Assembly: GCF_003026215.1 (NCBI RefSeq)
Contig: NZ_PYOC01000019.1
Location: forward strand, 1-64,000
Length of the DNA: 64,000 nt
Source: Photobacterium indicum
GTDB lineage: Bacteria > Pseudomonadota > Gammaproteobacteria > Enterobacterales > Vibrionaceae
Direction: 5' to 3'
A program made the translations under genes and the position numbers. Within the stretch, counting starts at the first letter, position 1. The number at the start of each line of letters is the position of its first letter. This document shows, in pieces, positions 8,109-21,262 of this stretch. Below the pieces are notes generated by a model. That model was not told the DNA's origin. It did not search any database and saw only the letters and a list, made by a program, of their open reading frames with translations.

Positions 8109-10679
8109 GTGACAGTAAAAGGTTTAGAAACACACACACCCATGATGCAGCAATTCTTACGCATTAAAGCTGAAAACCCTGACACACTACTGTTCTATCG
8201 CATGGGTGATTTCTACGAACTCTTTTTTGATGATGCTAAAAGAGCGTCTCAACTACTTGATATTACGCTGACTAAGCGTGGTTCATCAAATGGTCAGCCT
8301 ATTCCTATGGCTGGCTTACCCTACCATGCTGTGGAAGGGTACTTAGCAAAGCTAGTTCAACAAGGTGTGTCTGTCGCTATTTGTGAACAAATTGGCGACC
8401 CAGCCACAAGCAAAGGCCCTGTAGAGCGTCAAGTTGTACGTATTGTAACACCGGGTACTGTCAGTGATGAGGCGCTACTAAGCGAGCGCCGAGATAACTT
8501 AGTCGCGGCTATTTATCAAAACAGTAAAGGCTTTGGCTACGCCACACTGGATATTACTTCTGGCCGTTTCATGCTCTCAGAACCTGAAACTGAAGAAGCA
8601 ATGCAAGCAGAATTGCAACGCACTAGTCCGGCAGAGCTGCTTTACCCTGAAGACTTTACGCAAATACACATGATTGATGCCATTAAGGGAATACGTCGTC
8701 GCCCTATTTGGGAATTTGATCTCGATACTGCACGTCAACAATTAACCCTGCAATTTGGTACTCGTGACTTAATTGGCTTTGGTGTCGAAAAAGCGGAACG
8801 TGGGTTATCGGCTGCTGGGTGTTTACTGCAATATGTGAAAGATACCCAACGTACTGCCTTGCCCCACATTCGTGCAATTACCTTAGACAGCAAAGATCAT
8901 TCGGTTATTTTAGATGCTGCAACACGCCGTAATTTAGAACTGACCCAAAACTTATCTGGTGGCTTTGAGAACACCCTAGCATCGGTACTTGACCATACAG
9001 CTACTCCAATGGGCAGCCGCTTACTAAAACGCTGGTTGCATCAACCTATTCGAGATACCAAGCAGCTCAACCATCGCTTAGATGCAATCGCAGCATTTAA
9101 AGATACGGGGATGTTTATTGATGTGGCTGAAGTACTACGTCATATGGGCGATCTAGAGCGTATTTTAGCGCGATTAGCACTGCGTTCTGCACGCCCTCGC
9201 GATTTGGCGCGTATGCGTAGCGCATTACAATCTCTGCCCCAGCTAGCCGATTTATTGGCTGACATTGAGCAGCCACGTATCGGCGAGCTTGCACAGTCTT
9301 CTGCGCCAATGGACGAACTATGCGAATTGCTTGAACGCGCAATTATAGAAAACCCACCCGTTATTATTCGTGATGGTGGCGTATTAGCACCAGGCTATAG
9401 CGCGGAATTGGATGAATGGCGTGACCTTGCTGATGGTGCGAAAAAATTCCTTGATGATCTTGAGACTCGTGAACGAGAGCAGCATGGTATTGATAGCTTA
9501 AAAGTGGGCTTTAATCAGGTTCACGGTTTCTTTATTCAGATTAGCCGTGGGCAAAGTCATTTAGCACCCGATCACTATGTTCGCCGCCAAACCCTAAAGA
9601 ATGCTGAACGTTATATTATTCCTGAACTAAAAGAACACGAAGACAAGGTACTTAACTCTAAATCTAAAGCCCTAGGTTTAGAAAAGAAATTGTGGGAAGA
9701 ACTGTTTGATCAGTTACTGCCTCACTTAGAGTTGCTACAAAATACAGCGAGTGCTTTAAGTGAATTAGATGTATTAGCCAACCTTGCGGAACGTGCTGAC
9801 ACCCTGAACTATTGCCGACCAGAGTTAACCGACCAAACGGGAATTGAGATAACAGCTGGTCGTCATCCAGTTGTTGAACAAGTATTAAGTGAACCGTTTA
9901 TTGCTAACCCAATTTCTCTTCACCATGATCGTCGTATGTTAATTATTACCGGCCCAAACATGGGTGGTAAGTCGACCTACATGCGTCAAACAGCCCTTAT
10001 TGCTCTTATGGCTCACGTGGGTTCGTTTGTGCCAGCAGAAGCCGTTAGAATCGGTTCTCTGGATCGTATTTTCACTCGTATTGGTGCCTCTGATGATTTA
10101 GCTTCTGGTCGTTCTACCTTCATGGTCGAAATGACTGAAACAGCCAATATCCTTCATAATGCGACAAGCAAAAGTTTAGTACTGATGGATGAGATAGGCC
10201 GTGGTACAAGTACCTATGATGGTCTGTCATTGGCATGGGCAAGTGCTGAATGGCTAGCTGAAAAAATCTCAGCGATGACTTTATTTGCGACTCATTACTT
10301 CGAACTAACAGAGTTACCCTCCATGATGGATGGCTTAGCCAATGTTCATTTAGATGCGGTTGAACACGGTGATGAAATTGCTTTCATGCATGCAGTACAA
10401 GAAGGGGCGGCAAGTAAATCTTATGGTTTGGCGGTTGCCAGCTTAGCAGGTGTGCCTAAGGCGGTTATCAAACGAGCAAAGGCTAAGCTTACCCAACTAG
10501 AAACAACGGGTCACCAACAAGCGATAAAAAACCCTTCGAAAGCACCGAGAGAAGAGCAGCAGCTGACGTTGCTTCCTGAACCGAGTGACGTTGAAGAAGC
10601 ATTAGCCAAAGTCAATCCTGACGAGATGACACCACGCCAAGCATTAGACGAGTTATACCGATTAAAGGCATTAATGTAA
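8109..10679 (+). CDS. mutS: DNA mismatch repair protein MutS
   Basis: MutS recognises mispairs and small loops and recruits MutL. The 856-residue product has the mismatch-reading Phe-X-Glu motif (F35, E37 within MGDFYELFF), connector, lever and clamp domains, the ABC ATPase Walker [10 protein letters not shown] beginning at residue 615, Walker [14 protein letters not shown], and a C-terminal tail ending in the dimerisation/tetramerisation helix. The start is GTG at 8109, preceded by AGTAGG seven bases upstream. It is divergent from pncC and convergent with rpoS, as in many gammaproteobacteria. Confidence 0.97.
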   Translation: MTVKGLETHTPMMQQFLRIKAENPDTLLFYRMGDFYELFFDDAKRASQLLDITLTKRGSSNGQPIPMAGLPYHAVEGYLAKLVQQGVSVAICEQIGDPATSKGPVERQVVRIVTPGTVSDEALLSERRDNLVAAIYQNSKGFGYATLDITSGRFMLSEPETEEAMQAELQRTSPAELLYPEDFTQIHMIDAIKGIRRRPIWEFDLDTARQQLTLQFGTRDLIGFGVEKAERGLSAAGCLLQYVKDTQRTALPHIRAITLDSKDHSVILDAATRRNLELTQNLSGGFENTLASVLDHTATPMGSRLLKRWLHQPIRDTKQLNHRLDAIAAFKDTGMFIDVAEVLRHMGDLERILARLALRSARPRDLARMRSALQSLPQLADLLADIEQPRIGELAQSSAPMDELCELLERAIIENPPVIIRDGGVLAPGYSAELDEWRDLADGAKKFLDDLETREREQHGIDSLKVGFNQVHGFFIQISRGQSHLAPDHYVRRQTLKNAERYIIPELKEHEDKVLNSKSKALGLEKKLWEELFDQLLPHLELLQNTASALSELDVLANLAERADTLNYCRPELTDQTGIEITAGRHPVVEQVLSEPFIANPISLHHDRRMLIITGPNMGGKSTYMRQTALIALMAHVGSFVPAEAVRIGSLDRIFTRIGASDDLASGRSTFMVEMTETANILHNATSKSLVLMDEIGRGTSTYDGLSLAWASAEWLAEKISAMTLFATHYFELTELPSMMDGLANVHLDAVEHGDEIAFMHAVQEGAASKSYGLAVASLAGVPKAVIKRAKAKLTQLETTGHQQAIKNPSKAPREEQQLTLLPEPSDVEEALAKVNPDEMTPRQALDELYRLKALM

Positions 10680-10710
10680 TTAACCTAACAGCTCAAATTT
10701 GTAGAAAATA

Positions 10711-10738
10711 AAAAAAGGACGCATCGGCGTCCTTTTTT
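10711..10738. terminator. Bidirectional terminator between mutS and rpoS
   Basis: AAAAAAGGACGC and GCGTCCTTTTTT form a 12-bp stem with loop ATCG. A-tract and T-tract on both sides allow it to end mutS on the plus strand and rpoS on the minus strand. Confidence 0.9.
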
Positions 10739-10814
10739 GTTTCTTATATTTCTAGAATAAATGACAAAAGGTGTAACAAAATGGGCTCATTTATTTCAAC
10801 AAAACATAATTAAA

Positions 10815-11819
10815 TTATTGCGCACCTTGATTAAACAACGACTCAATGTTCAGTCCTTGATGGGTCAACATATCACGTAAACGACGTAAGCCCTCAACTT
10901 GAATTTGACGAACGCGTTCGCGGGTTAAACCGATTTCACGACCAACATCTTCCAAGGTTGATGCTTCATAGCCAAGTAACCCGAAACGACGAGCAAGTAC
11001 TTCTCGTTGCTTAGGATTCAGCTCTTGTAGCCAGTGAACGATGGAGTTTTTGATGTCGTCATCTTGCGTTGATGATTCAGGGCTTCCTCCTTTCTCATCA
11101 GGGATAATATCAAGCAACGCTTTTTCAGAATCACCACCTATCGGATTATCGACCGAGCTAACACGTTCATTCAAACGTAGCATACGATTAACATCATCAA
11201 CGGGTTTCTCTAATTTCAGTGCGATATCTTCTGCAGTAGGTTCATGATCAAGCTTTTGAGCAAGTTCACGTGCAGTTCTGAGGTAAACATTCAGTTCTTT
11301 TACGACATGGATTGGTAAGCGGATGGTGCGGGTTTGGTTCATGATCGCGCGTTCTATTGTTTGGCGGATCCACCACGTTGCATAAGTCGAAAATCGAAAG
11401 CCTCGTTCTGGATCAAACTTTTCAACTGCTCGAATAAGCCCGAGGTTCCCCTCTTCCACTAGATCAAGCAAAGCAAGACCACGATTGCTGTATCGACGGG
11501 AAATTTTAACCACTAAACGTAAGTTACTCTCAATCATACGCTTACGTGCAATTTCATCACCACGTAATGCTCGTCGCGCATACAATACTTCTTCTTCTGC
11601 CGTTAGCAGTGGTGAAAAACCAATTTCACCAAGGTAAAGTTGTGTTGCATCAAGCGCTTTTTGCGTGGTTCCGTATTTAGAAACATCAACTTCATCATTT
11701 GAGCTTTCTTCCGGCTCAGCTTTAGTACTCGCTGCTGCCGCATCAGCTATTGCCTCGATATCAATGTCTTCATCAAGGTTTAATGTGTCAGTTTTTTTTG
11801 CTGTGCTGCTTCTACTCAT
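10815..11819 (-). CDS. rpoS: RNA polymerase sigma factor RpoS
   Basis: RpoS (sigma-38) directs transcription in stationary phase and general stress. From ATG at 11819 the product has 334 residues. Region 1.2 ([13 protein letters not shown]), region 2 ([18 protein letters not shown], then [16 protein letters not shown]), region 3 and region 4.2 ([18 protein letters not shown]) are all present. The N-terminal extension is acidic and Ala-rich. ATG at 11819 has GGGAGG just upstream; the frame extends nine further codons without a better signal. It is downstream of nlpD, from inside which the main E. coli rpoS promoter fires. Confidence 0.97.
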   Translation of the reverse strand: MSRSSTAKKTDTLNLDEDIDIEAIADAAAASTKAEPEESSNDEVDVSKYGTTQKALDATQLYLGEIGFSPLLTAEEEVLYARRALRGDEIARKRMIESNLRLVVKISRRYSNRGLALLDLVEEGNLGLIRAVEKFDPERGFRFSTYATWWIRQTIERAIMNQTRTIRLPIHVVKELNVYLRTARELAQKLDHEPTAEDIALKLEKPVDDVNRMLRLNERVSSVDNPIGGDSEKALLDIIPDEKGGSPESSTQDDDIKNSIVHWLQELNPKQREVLARRFGLLGYEASTLEDVGREIGLTRERVRQIQVEGLRRLRDMLTHQGLNIESLFNQGAQ

Positions 11820-11871
11820 AGCGCCTCCCAGATGGCGAGTTAGCAAGACATTACAACTTCTCTATGTCATT

Positions 11872-12792
11872 CTATTTTTTGGGCAAATACCGCATTGGAT
11901 CAACGGATTTACCTTTATAACGAATTTCAAAATGTAAACGAACACTGCTTGTACCCGAGCTTCCCATTGAAGCAATCTTCTGCCCGGCTTTTACTGTTTG
12001 CTGCTCTTTCACAAGCATTTTATCGTTATGGGCGTAAGCACTAAGGTAATCATCGCTATGCTTAATAATAATGAGATTACCGTAGCCACGAAGTGCGTTA
12101 CCAGCATAAACCACTCGACCATTTGCTGATGCAGCAATCGTTGCACCACGTTGACCAGCAATGTCTATGCCTTTATTTCCATTTTCTGAATTGGAAAACT
12201 TTGCAATAACGCGCCCATTATTTGGCCAGTTCCAACTAGCGACCTTGTTACTGGCTGCTGGTTTTTTTGTTGCTGAATTGTTACTTTTTGTCGCTTTTTG
12301 AGAGTACTCCTTTGTGCGATCTTGATCAACTTTTTTATTGACTGTTTTTTGCTCAACTTTCTTTGGTTGCACTGGAGGTTTGGGCTTCGTTTTTTTTTGC
12401 TGTGCAGGTGATTTTGGCTTAGCAGTATTAGCTGTTGTTTTTACTGGGGGTTTAACAACAGCGACAGCAGCAATGCCGTATTTAGGTGCAACGTATTTCG
12501 AATTCCAAAGATCAAGTTTTTGTCCGGGATAAATCGTATAAGGGTATGACAATTTATTCTGAGCAATTATTTCTTTAACTTCTTTACCTGTTACATAAGA
12601 AATAAAATAAAGCGTATCGCCTTTTTGAACTCGATAGTAACTGCCACGAAAACTACCACGATCAACTTGTGAGTAATCTTTATTAAGGCTAGAAACAGGT
12701 GCAGGCGTGTGACTGCTACAGGCAGACAACAGCAGCAGACAAGCTGCAACTGAGGCTATACACCATATGTTTCCCTTCACACGCAGCCCCAT
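11872..12792 (-). CDS. nlpD: Murein hydrolase activator NlpD (lipoprotein)
   Basis: NlpD is an envelope lipoprotein that activates the amidase AmiC at the septum. The product has a signal peptide ending in the lipobox LLSAC with the lipidated Cys at about residue 25, a LysM domain at roughly residues 51-96 (YYRVQKGDTLYFISYVTGKE), a long Lys/Pro/Gln-rich linker, and a C-terminal LytM/M23 domain. Metal ligands of active M23 peptidases are missing (NGNKGIDI lacks the first His and VRLHFEI lacks the first His of HxH), as expected for an activator rather than an enzyme. ATG at 12792 is used; a GTG lies one codon upstream. It sits four bases after pcm. Confidence 0.93.
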   Translation of the reverse strand: MGLRVKGNIWCIASVAACLLLLSACSSHTPAPVSSLNKDYSQVDRGSFRGSYYRVQKGDTLYFISYVTGKEVKEIIAQNKLSYPYTIYPGQKLDLWNSKYVAPKYGIAAVAVVKPPVKTTANTAKPKSPAQQKKTKPKPPVQPKKVEQKTVNKKVDQDRTKEYSQKATKSNNSATKKPAASNKVASWNWPNNGRVIAKFSNSENGNKGIDIAGQRGATIAASANGRVVYAGNALRGYGNLIIIKHSDDYLSAYAHNDKMLVKEQQTVKAGQKIASMGSSGTSSVRLHFEIRYKGKSVDPMRYLPKK

Positions 12793-12796
12793 CACT

Positions 12797-13426
12797 TTAT
12801 GCTAAATCTCCAGCAACCAAAGGAACAAACCTAACGGCTTCAATATCTTGAGAAACAAACTGTTCGCCATTACGAGTGATCTTTTTTAATACCTGTAAGT
12901 CATCGCCAACAGGGATAACTAACCGTCCACCGTCAGTAAGTTGCGCCAATAATTCCATCGGCATTTCTTCTGCGGCTGCGGTAACAATAATGGCATCAAA
13001 TGGGCCTTTATTATGCCAACCTTTCCATCCATCCCCATGTTTAGTCGATATATTATGGAGATTTAATTGTTTTAGACGGCGTTTAGCTTGCCATTGTAGT
13101 GCTTTAATACGCTCAACTGAATATACATGATCAACTAATTGGGCGAGTACCGCGGTTTGGTAGCCCGAGCCAGTGCCAACTTCCAACACGTGTGATTGTG
13201 CCGTTAATTCGAGTAACTCTGTCATCTTACCGACGATATAAGGTTGAGAAATGGTCTGTCCGCTACCGATGGGTAATGCATTATTCTCATACGCTTGGTG
13301 AGAAAAAGCCTCATCAATAAACAGTTCTCTTGGAACGCTGGTTATTGCATTGAGTACTTTCTCATTTCGAATACCATGACGTTGTAAAATAACCATCAAG
13401 TTATGTCGTTCTTTCGCGTAGCGCAT
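12797..13426 (-). CDS. pcm: Protein-L-isoaspartate O-methyltransferase
   Basis: Pcm methylates isoaspartyl residues in aged proteins with SAM so that they can revert to aspartate. The 209-residue product shows the family signature [15 protein letters not shown] and the SAM-binding motif [16 protein letters not shown], then DAIIVTAAA and GGRLVIPVG. The gene is two bases after surE and four before nlpD, in the conserved surE-pcm-nlpD-rpoS stationary-phase cluster. Confidence 0.96.
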   Translation of the reverse strand: MRYAKERHNLMVILQRHGIRNEKVLNAITSVPRELFIDEAFSHQAYENNALPIGSGQTISQPYIVGKMTELLELTAQSHVLEVGTGSGYQTAVLAQLVDHVYSVERIKALQWQAKRRLKQLNLHNISTKHGDGWKGWHNKGPFDAIIVTAAAEEMPMELLAQLTDGGRLVIPVGDDLQVLKKITRNGEQFVSQDIEAVRFVPLVAGDLA

Positions 13427-13428
13427 CC

Positions 13429-14178
13429 CTATTTTTCCCCCTCTTCATTCATCCATAACTCAACACTCTCAAGAGCATCATGCGCCGTTAAATCAACCTG
13501 CAACGGAGTAATCGACACCAAGTTTTGCTCTACAGCATGAAAATCAGTGCCAGGACCAGCATCTTGGCATGCCCCTGGAGGACCTAACCAATATAATACC
13601 TTCCCTCTAGGATCCACATCTTTAACCATCTGTTCTGCACGATGACGGGCACCTAAACGCGTCACTTTCCAACCCTTTAACTCAGAAAAAGGAATGTCAG
13701 GTACATTGATATTCAAGATCTTGTTTTTAGGTAACGGCTTCTTTAGCAAGTTCACAACAATACTTTTTACTACTTGTGCTGCGGTATCAAAATGTGTTGA
13801 ACCGACCAATGAAACCGCAACTGCAGGTACACCTAAAAAGTGTCCTTCTGTGGCAGCTGCAACCGTACCGGAATACAGCACGTCATCACCCAAATTGGCG
13901 CCATGGTTAATGCCTGCGACCACGATATCTGGACGATAATCTAGCCATTCATTCAATGCAAAATGCACGCAGTCTGTCGGAGTGCCATCGACAGAAATAC
14001 GTCTATCTCCCTCTTCGCGAATACGAAGAGGGTAATCGAGCGTTAATGAATTCGATGCGCCAGAGCGGTTTCGATCAGGCGCAACAACAGTCACTTCTCC
14101 CAGTTCACTTAACACTGTCGCTAGCGTGTTAATGCCCTCGGCAAAAATGCCATCATCATTACTGATCAATATTCGCAT
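13429..14178 (-). CDS. surE: 5'/3'-nucleotidase SurE
   Basis: SurE is a metal-dependent phosphatase that dephosphorylates nucleoside monophosphates and short polyphosphates. The product (249 residues) starts [15 protein letters not shown] with the metal-binding Asp pair, followed by [14 protein letters not shown] and [14 protein letters not shown] at 14178 has AAGGT seven bases upstream; a TTG eight codons further up is less likely. It overlaps the end of truD by 20 bases, suggesting coupled translation. Confidence 0.95.
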   Translation of the reverse strand: MRILISNDDGIFAEGINTLATVLSELGEVTVVAPDRNRSGASNSLTLDYPLRIREEGDRRISVDGTPTDCVHFALNEWLDYRPDIVVAGINHGANLGDDVLYSGTVAAATEGHFLGVPAVAVSLVGSTHFDTAAQVVKSIVVNLLKKPLPKNKILNINVPDIPFSELKGWKVTRLGARHRAEQMVKDVDPRGKVLYWLGPPGACQDAGPGTDFHAVEQNLVSITPLQVDLTAHDALESVELWMNEEGEK

Positions 14179-15253
14179 GCGTACTACCTTCTTGTTCGAC
14201 AAGTAATTCTCTGACTACTGACGTCGCAAAACAGCCGGCAGGTAACGCAAATGATAATACAACATCATTGCCATCAAATTGCCATTCCATCTCTTTTGGT
14301 TTCAGTAATAAAGTACGACGTTCATGGCGCATTCGATTATCACGGATCAACTTCAGTAATGAAGGTTCATTAGCAATAATGGCTAACTCAAAAGCCTCTG
14401 CATCTGCTGCTGTCGGCAATGCATTATCGCCCACTAACGGTGCAGTAATATTAACAAGCCCCTTATCAATACTAGCTTGCAATTCTTCGGTAATAGATTC
14501 GGCAAGGAAGCAATTGTCTTCACCGGCATTTTGCAGGCAATCACCAACCATTAACGAATTCACGCTGCCTTGTTCAATACGGGTTGATAACACCATATTA
14601 AATAGCCATGAACGAGCGGCTGACAAGTAAAAACTACGCTTGCTTTTATCACGTAAGCGGAACTCGTCATTGCCCCAGCTGCGTGCTTTAATCACATTAT
14701 TACCACCGTGACCAAAACGTTGCTGACCAAAGTAATTTGGCACACCGTGCATTTTTACTTGTTCTAGTTTCAGGGCTAATTCTTCAGGGTTGGTTAGATC
14801 AAGCAGGCGTAACTGGAACCAGTTACCAACAAGATCACCCGGTCGTAATTTTTTGTCATGACGTGTTGTTTCGAGTACTTCAATACCTGGATGCTCAGCA
14901 ACAAAATCCGTTAAATCAGGATCTGCCTTACCCGGTAAGTGAACACTGATCCATTGCTCAGTCACAGCATGGCGATCTTTAAGGCCGGCCCAGCTCACAT
15001 CTCGGGATTTAACACCGCAAGCCTTCGCAAGTTCATTCACTACATATTTGGTATTTTCACCCACTTTGCGGATCTTTACCATGAAGTGCTCGCCTTTGCC
15101 TGCGAACTCAAAACCTAAATTTTCTTTTACGATGAAATGCTCTGGCAGTGCTTTAATTTGCCCCTGACATGTTGGTTTTTCATATAGCCAACAAAAATTA
15201 TCCATTACATTCAGCATATTATCAGACATCACAACACCGTCATTATTGAGCAT
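14159..15253 (-). CDS. truD: tRNA pseudouridine(13) synthase TruD
   Basis: TruD makes pseudouridine 13 in tRNA-Glu. The 364-residue product has the family motif [13 protein letters not shown] with the catalytic Asp, then [27 protein letters not shown] and the C-terminal VVRELL. Four in-frame ATGs (15253, 15229, 15217, 15205) could start the protein; E. coli alignment favours one of the later ones, but none has a clear ribosome binding site. The longest form overlaps ispF by 11 bases. Confidence 0.93.
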   Translation of the reverse strand: MLNNDGVVMSDNMLNVMDNFCWLYEKPTCQGQIKALPEHFIVKENLGFEFAGKGEHFMVKIRKVGENTKYVVNELAKACGVKSRDVSWAGLKDRHAVTEQWISVHLPGKADPDLTDFVAEHPGIEVLETTRHDKKLRPGDLVGNWFQLRLLDLTNPEELALKLEQVKMHGVPNYFGQQRFGHGGNNVIKARSWGNDEFRLRDKSKRSFYLSAARSWLFNMVLSTRIEQGSVNSLMVGDCLQNAGEDNCFLAESITEELQASIDKGLVNITAPLVGDNALPTAADAEAFELAIIANEPSLLKLIRDNRMRHERRTLLLKPKEMEWQFDGNDVVLSFALPAGCFATSVVRELLVEQEGSTHANIDQ

Positions 15254-15716
15254 TAATTAGTACTACCGCTTCGCAAGCGATGCCTTCTTTGCGCCCAGTA
15301 AAACCGAGACGTTCTGAAGTTGTCGCTTTAACATTAACATTACCGATATCTGTTTCTAAATCTTCGGCAATCGCTTGGCACATCGCATCAATATACGGGG
15401 CCATTTTAGGGGCTTGGGCAATGATCGTCACATCAAGATTACCAAGATGATACCCTTTATCCTTTACTTTACTGTAGACATCTCGCAGTAAAAAACGGCT
15501 ATCAGCCCCTTTCCACTCCGCGTCTGTATCTGGGAAGTGACGTCCAATATCACCCGCGCCAATAGCGCCTAACAAGGCATCACAAACGGCATGAAGTGCA
15601 ACGTCGCCATCTGAATGGGCAATAAGACCTTGCTCATAAGGGATAGCAACACCACCAATAATAACGGGCCCTTCACCACCAAACTTATGTACATCAAATC
15701 CGTGTCCAATTCGCAT
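15243..15716 (-). CDS. ispF: 2-C-methyl-D-erythritol 2,4-cyclodiphosphate synthase
   Basis: IspF cyclises CDP-methylerythritol phosphate in the MEP isoprenoid pathway. The 157-residue product starts [14 protein letters not shown] with the zinc ligands Asp8 and His10, has [18 protein letters not shown] and the [15 protein letters not shown] signature. It is six bases downstream of ispD, the preceding enzyme but one, in the usual ftsB-ispD-ispF-truD cluster. Confidence 0.97.
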   Translation of the reverse strand: MRIGHGFDVHKFGGEGPVIIGGVAIPYEQGLIAHSDGDVALHAVCDALLGAIGAGDIGRHFPDTDAEWKGADSRFLLRDVYSKVKDKGYHLGNLDVTIIAQAPKMAPYIDAMCQAIAEDLETDIGNVNVKATTSERLGFTGRKEGIACEAVVLINAQ

Positions 15717-15721
15717 CAGAT

Positions 15722-16438
15722 TTATTCCTTCATTAATTGTTCTAAGTAGAAACCAGCCAAGGCTAAATCTTCAGGTTGAGTCACCTTAAGGTTATCTGAA
15801 CGCCCTTTTACTAGCTGTGGGATATACCCACAATACTCCAGCGCCGACGCCTCGTCGGTAATAACCGCACCTTCTTTGAGTGCGTGCTGTAATGAATCTT
15901 TTAGTTGCTTCACTTTAAACATTTGTGGTGTAAGTGCATGCCAAAGATTATTGCGTTCAACCGTTGATACAATACCCTGCAGCCCATTAATTTGCTGGCA
16001 ACCTCGTTTCATTGTATCGCGAACCGGAGCCGCAAGGATCGCTCCACTGTCACTGCGTATCGCCGCCTCAACAAGCCGTTCTAAATCATTAAGCCGCACA
16101 CAAGGACGAGCTGCATCATGAACCAACACCCAGGTATTTTCATCATCAATCGCGGCTAAACCAGCAAACACAGAATCTGCACGCTCGGCACCACCATCAA
16201 CCACGGTAATACGTGGGTCGCTAGCCAGTGGAAGTGAAGCAAAATAGGGGTCCGTTTGGCTAATCGCAATAATCACTCGTGTAATCGCGGGGTGACTAAA
16301 CAAACGGTCAATCGTGTGTTCTAAAATTGTTTTACCCGCAATATGTAAATATTGCTTTGGTCGATCAGCAGCCATACGACTACCAATACCAGCAGCAGGT
16401 ACAACCGCGGTAAGCTGTTGATTCATGGCACAGTTCAT
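15722..16438 (-). CDS. ispD: 2-C-methyl-D-erythritol 4-phosphate cytidylyltransferase
   Basis: IspD transfers CMP from CTP to methylerythritol 4-phosphate. The 238-residue product shows the nucleotide-binding PAAGIGSRM followed by [14 protein letters not shown], and the C-terminal [20 protein letters not shown] codons at 16438 and 16426 are both possible, with no strong ribosome binding site for either. It follows ftsB by 20 bases. Confidence 0.96.
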   Translation of the reverse strand: MNCAMNQQLTAVVPAAGIGSRMAADRPKQYLHIAGKTILEHTIDRLFSHPAITRVIIAISQTDPYFASLPLASDPRITVVDGGAERADSVFAGLAAIDDENTWVLVHDAARPCVRLNDLERLVEAAIRSDSGAILAAPVRDTMKRGCQQINGLQGIVSTVERNNLWHALTPQMFKVKQLKDSLQHALKEGAVITDEASALEYCGYIPQLVKGRSDNLKVTQPEDLALAGFYLEQLMKE

Positions 16439-16458
16439 TCTGAGTTAAATAAAGGCGA

Positions 16459-16734
16459 TTAGTTATCGCCGATGATCCGGAAGAAAGTTTCATTTGGCTT
16501 AATCATGCCAAGTTCATTTCTTGCCCGCTCTTCTACCGATTCTTGACCACGATGTAGATCATCAATTTCGGCGTACATTTGTTGATTACGTTGAACGAGT
16601 TCCGCATTGGCTTTTTGCTGAATACCGACATTAGCTTCAACGGCTAAGTAATCCATCAAGCCATTTTTACCCAACCAAAAATCATATTGGAGCCAACACA
16701 AGGTAGCCAGTAGCAGCACAGATAACAGACGCAT
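16459..16734 (-). CDS. ftsB: Cell division protein FtsB
   Basis: FtsB is a bitopic inner-membrane protein of the FtsQLB divisome subcomplex. The 91-residue product has an N-terminal membrane segment ([15 protein letters not shown]), the conserved FWLGKNG just outside it, then a coiled coil of about 40 residues and [21 protein letters not shown] at 16734 has GGGGA five bases upstream and matches the E. coli N-terminus; an upstream in-frame GTG is rejected. Confidence 0.95.
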   Translation of the reverse strand: MRLLSVLLLATLCWLQYDFWLGKNGLMDYLAVEANVGIQQKANAELVQRNQQMYAEIDDLHRGQESVEERARNELGMIKPNETFFRIIGDN

Positions 16735-16930
16735 GCACTTCCCCACTTTTCTTGTTAATTATTTGATACTCATTATATGAGGATAAATAGCCATTACATT
16801 GGTTAACGATACATATCATGATTGCTAAACAGTGAAATGAACATTCGCTGTAATAATCCCATAAAGCGCACTTTGTGACTAGCACTAGGCTTTTAGTCTG
16901 GCTTATTCAGAGATAAAAAAGACACGAGAT

Positions 16931-16960
16931 ATAAAAAAACCGCCTCAAAAGAGGCGGTTT
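16931..16960 (-). terminator. Intrinsic terminator downstream of eno
   Basis: On the minus strand a 10-bp stem (16937-16946 with 16951-16960, core ACCGCCTC/GAGGCGGT) and loop TTTT are followed by a T-run. It lies 43 bases beyond the eno stop and separates eno from ftsB. Confidence 0.9.
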
Positions 16961-17002
16961 CAGAAGAATCAGGGTTAAGAACCCAAAGTCATTGCTTAAT
17001 AA

Positions 17003-18319
<1,317 letters not shown>

Positions 18320-18387
18320 TTATCTTCAATTTAAAAGCTAAAAAATAGCCGTAGTGGGTTATCTCTACAGCTATCCGTAATCCTTAC

Positions 18388-20094
<1,707 letters not shown>

Positions 20095-20270
20095 TTATTG
20101 CCACAACGTGAAAACTATCACAGCATTCATCGTTTTTTTTTGTCTCAAATCAATTATACCGACTACATAGGTCGATTGGTTAAAAATCAACCGACAAATG
20201 TTACTCTTTTTAATAAAAAAGACCAGTGAATATAAATCTAATAATCAATGAATTATATTTATGATAACGA

Positions 20271-21080
20271 TTATTCTTTGCGCTCAGCACGTTTCACTTT
20301 ATCCCATTCATTATCTAACATATCCAATGAACAACTTTCTAAACGCATCCCTTTTTCTAGCACACTTTTTTCTACTTGGCGAAATCGCTTTTCAAATTTT
20401 TTATTTGCGCGTTGTAAAGCAAGCTCTGGTTTTACTTTTAAATGGCGGCTTAAATTCACCACAGAAAAAAGCAAATCGCCCATTTCTTCTTCGATATTAG
20501 CTTGATTAGGTGACACTTGAATGACTTCATCCATGACCTCATCGAGCTCTTCTTTTACTTTATCAACCACGGGGGCAATCGTGTCCCAATCGAAACCATG
20601 CTTTGAACAACGCTTTTGAATTTTATCGGCGCGACTCAAGGCAGGTAATGCGAGGGGAATATCGGCTAATATACTTTCATCGTGCCCTTTTGCATCTCGC
20701 TCTTTCGCTTTTTCAGCTTCCCAGTTGGCGTTAATTGCCTCGTCATCAGCAAACTTAGCGTCACTGAAAACATGAGGATGACGACGCGTTAATTTTTCAT
20801 TTAATCCAGCAACCACATCATTAAAATCAAACAACCCTTGTTCTTTGCCTAGCTGGCTATAAAAAATTATTTGAAACAGTAAATCACCTAACTCTTCACG
20901 CACATCACTCCAATTTTTCTGCTCGATAGCATCAGCAACCTCGTAAGCTTCTTCGATCGTATGCGGAATGATCGAAGAAAAATCTTGCTTAAGATCCCAC
21001 GGGCATCCTTTTTGAGGATCACGCAGGGTGACCATAATCTCGAGTAACTGTTCGATTGGTGCTGATTTAGGTTCGCTCAT
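20271..21080 (-). CDS. mazG: Nucleoside triphosphate pyrophosphohydrolase MazG
   Basis: MazG hydrolyses NTPs and dNTPs to monophosphates and pyrophosphate, and in E. coli it influences (p)ppGpp levels. The 269-residue product has two tandem MazG domains: residues about 15-115 with GCPWDLKQDF and EELGDLLFQIIFY, and about 165-255 with EEMGDLLFSVVNLSRHL. The EExxE-type metal motifs are kept in both. It lies downstream of relA, as in E. coli, but no mazE/mazF toxin-antitoxin pair is present between them. Confidence 0.96.
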   Translation of the reverse strand: MSEPKSAPIEQLLEIMVTLRDPQKGCPWDLKQDFSSIIPHTIEEAYEVADAIEQKNWSDVREELGDLLFQIIFYSQLGKEQGLFDFNDVVAGLNEKLTRRHPHVFSDAKFADDEAINANWEAEKAKERDAKGHDESILADIPLALPALSRADKIQKRCSKHGFDWDTIAPVVDKVKEELDEVMDEVIQVSPNQANIEEEMGDLLFSVVNLSRHLKVKPELALQRANKKFEKRFRQVEKSVLEKGMRLESCSLDMLDNEWDKVKRAERKE

Positions 21081-21154
21081 AATAGATCGCTATTGGTTTT
21101 TGCGGTGATAGATATGGCTACGTCACGACATGCCGTTTGGTTGCAGATTACCAG

Positions 21155-21189
21155 AAACAAAAACGGGAAGCATAATGCTTCCTGTTTTT
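21155..21189 (-). terminator. Probable terminator downstream of relA
   Basis: An inverted repeat with core GGAAGC/GCTTCC and flanking AAAAC/GTTTT forms a 12-bp stem around ATAAT. On the minus strand it ends in TTTTTG. It separates relA from mazG, although mazG has no obvious separate strong promoter in this gap. Confidence 0.75.
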
Positions 21190-21262
21190 ACGTTATGGTA
21201 CAAACTATTGGCTAAATCTGCCGTATTGATGCCTCTATCAAGCCTTGTTAATACAAACGCCT

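Noticed and set aside
20248-20505. Overlapping plus-strand frames opposite the end of mazG
   Set aside because: They are antisense to the conserved C-terminal MazG domain and show no coding features of their own.
21081-21262. A mazEF-type toxin-antitoxin pair between relA and mazG as in E. coli
   Set aside because: The gap is only about 180 bases and contains a terminator and no reading frame of suitable length.
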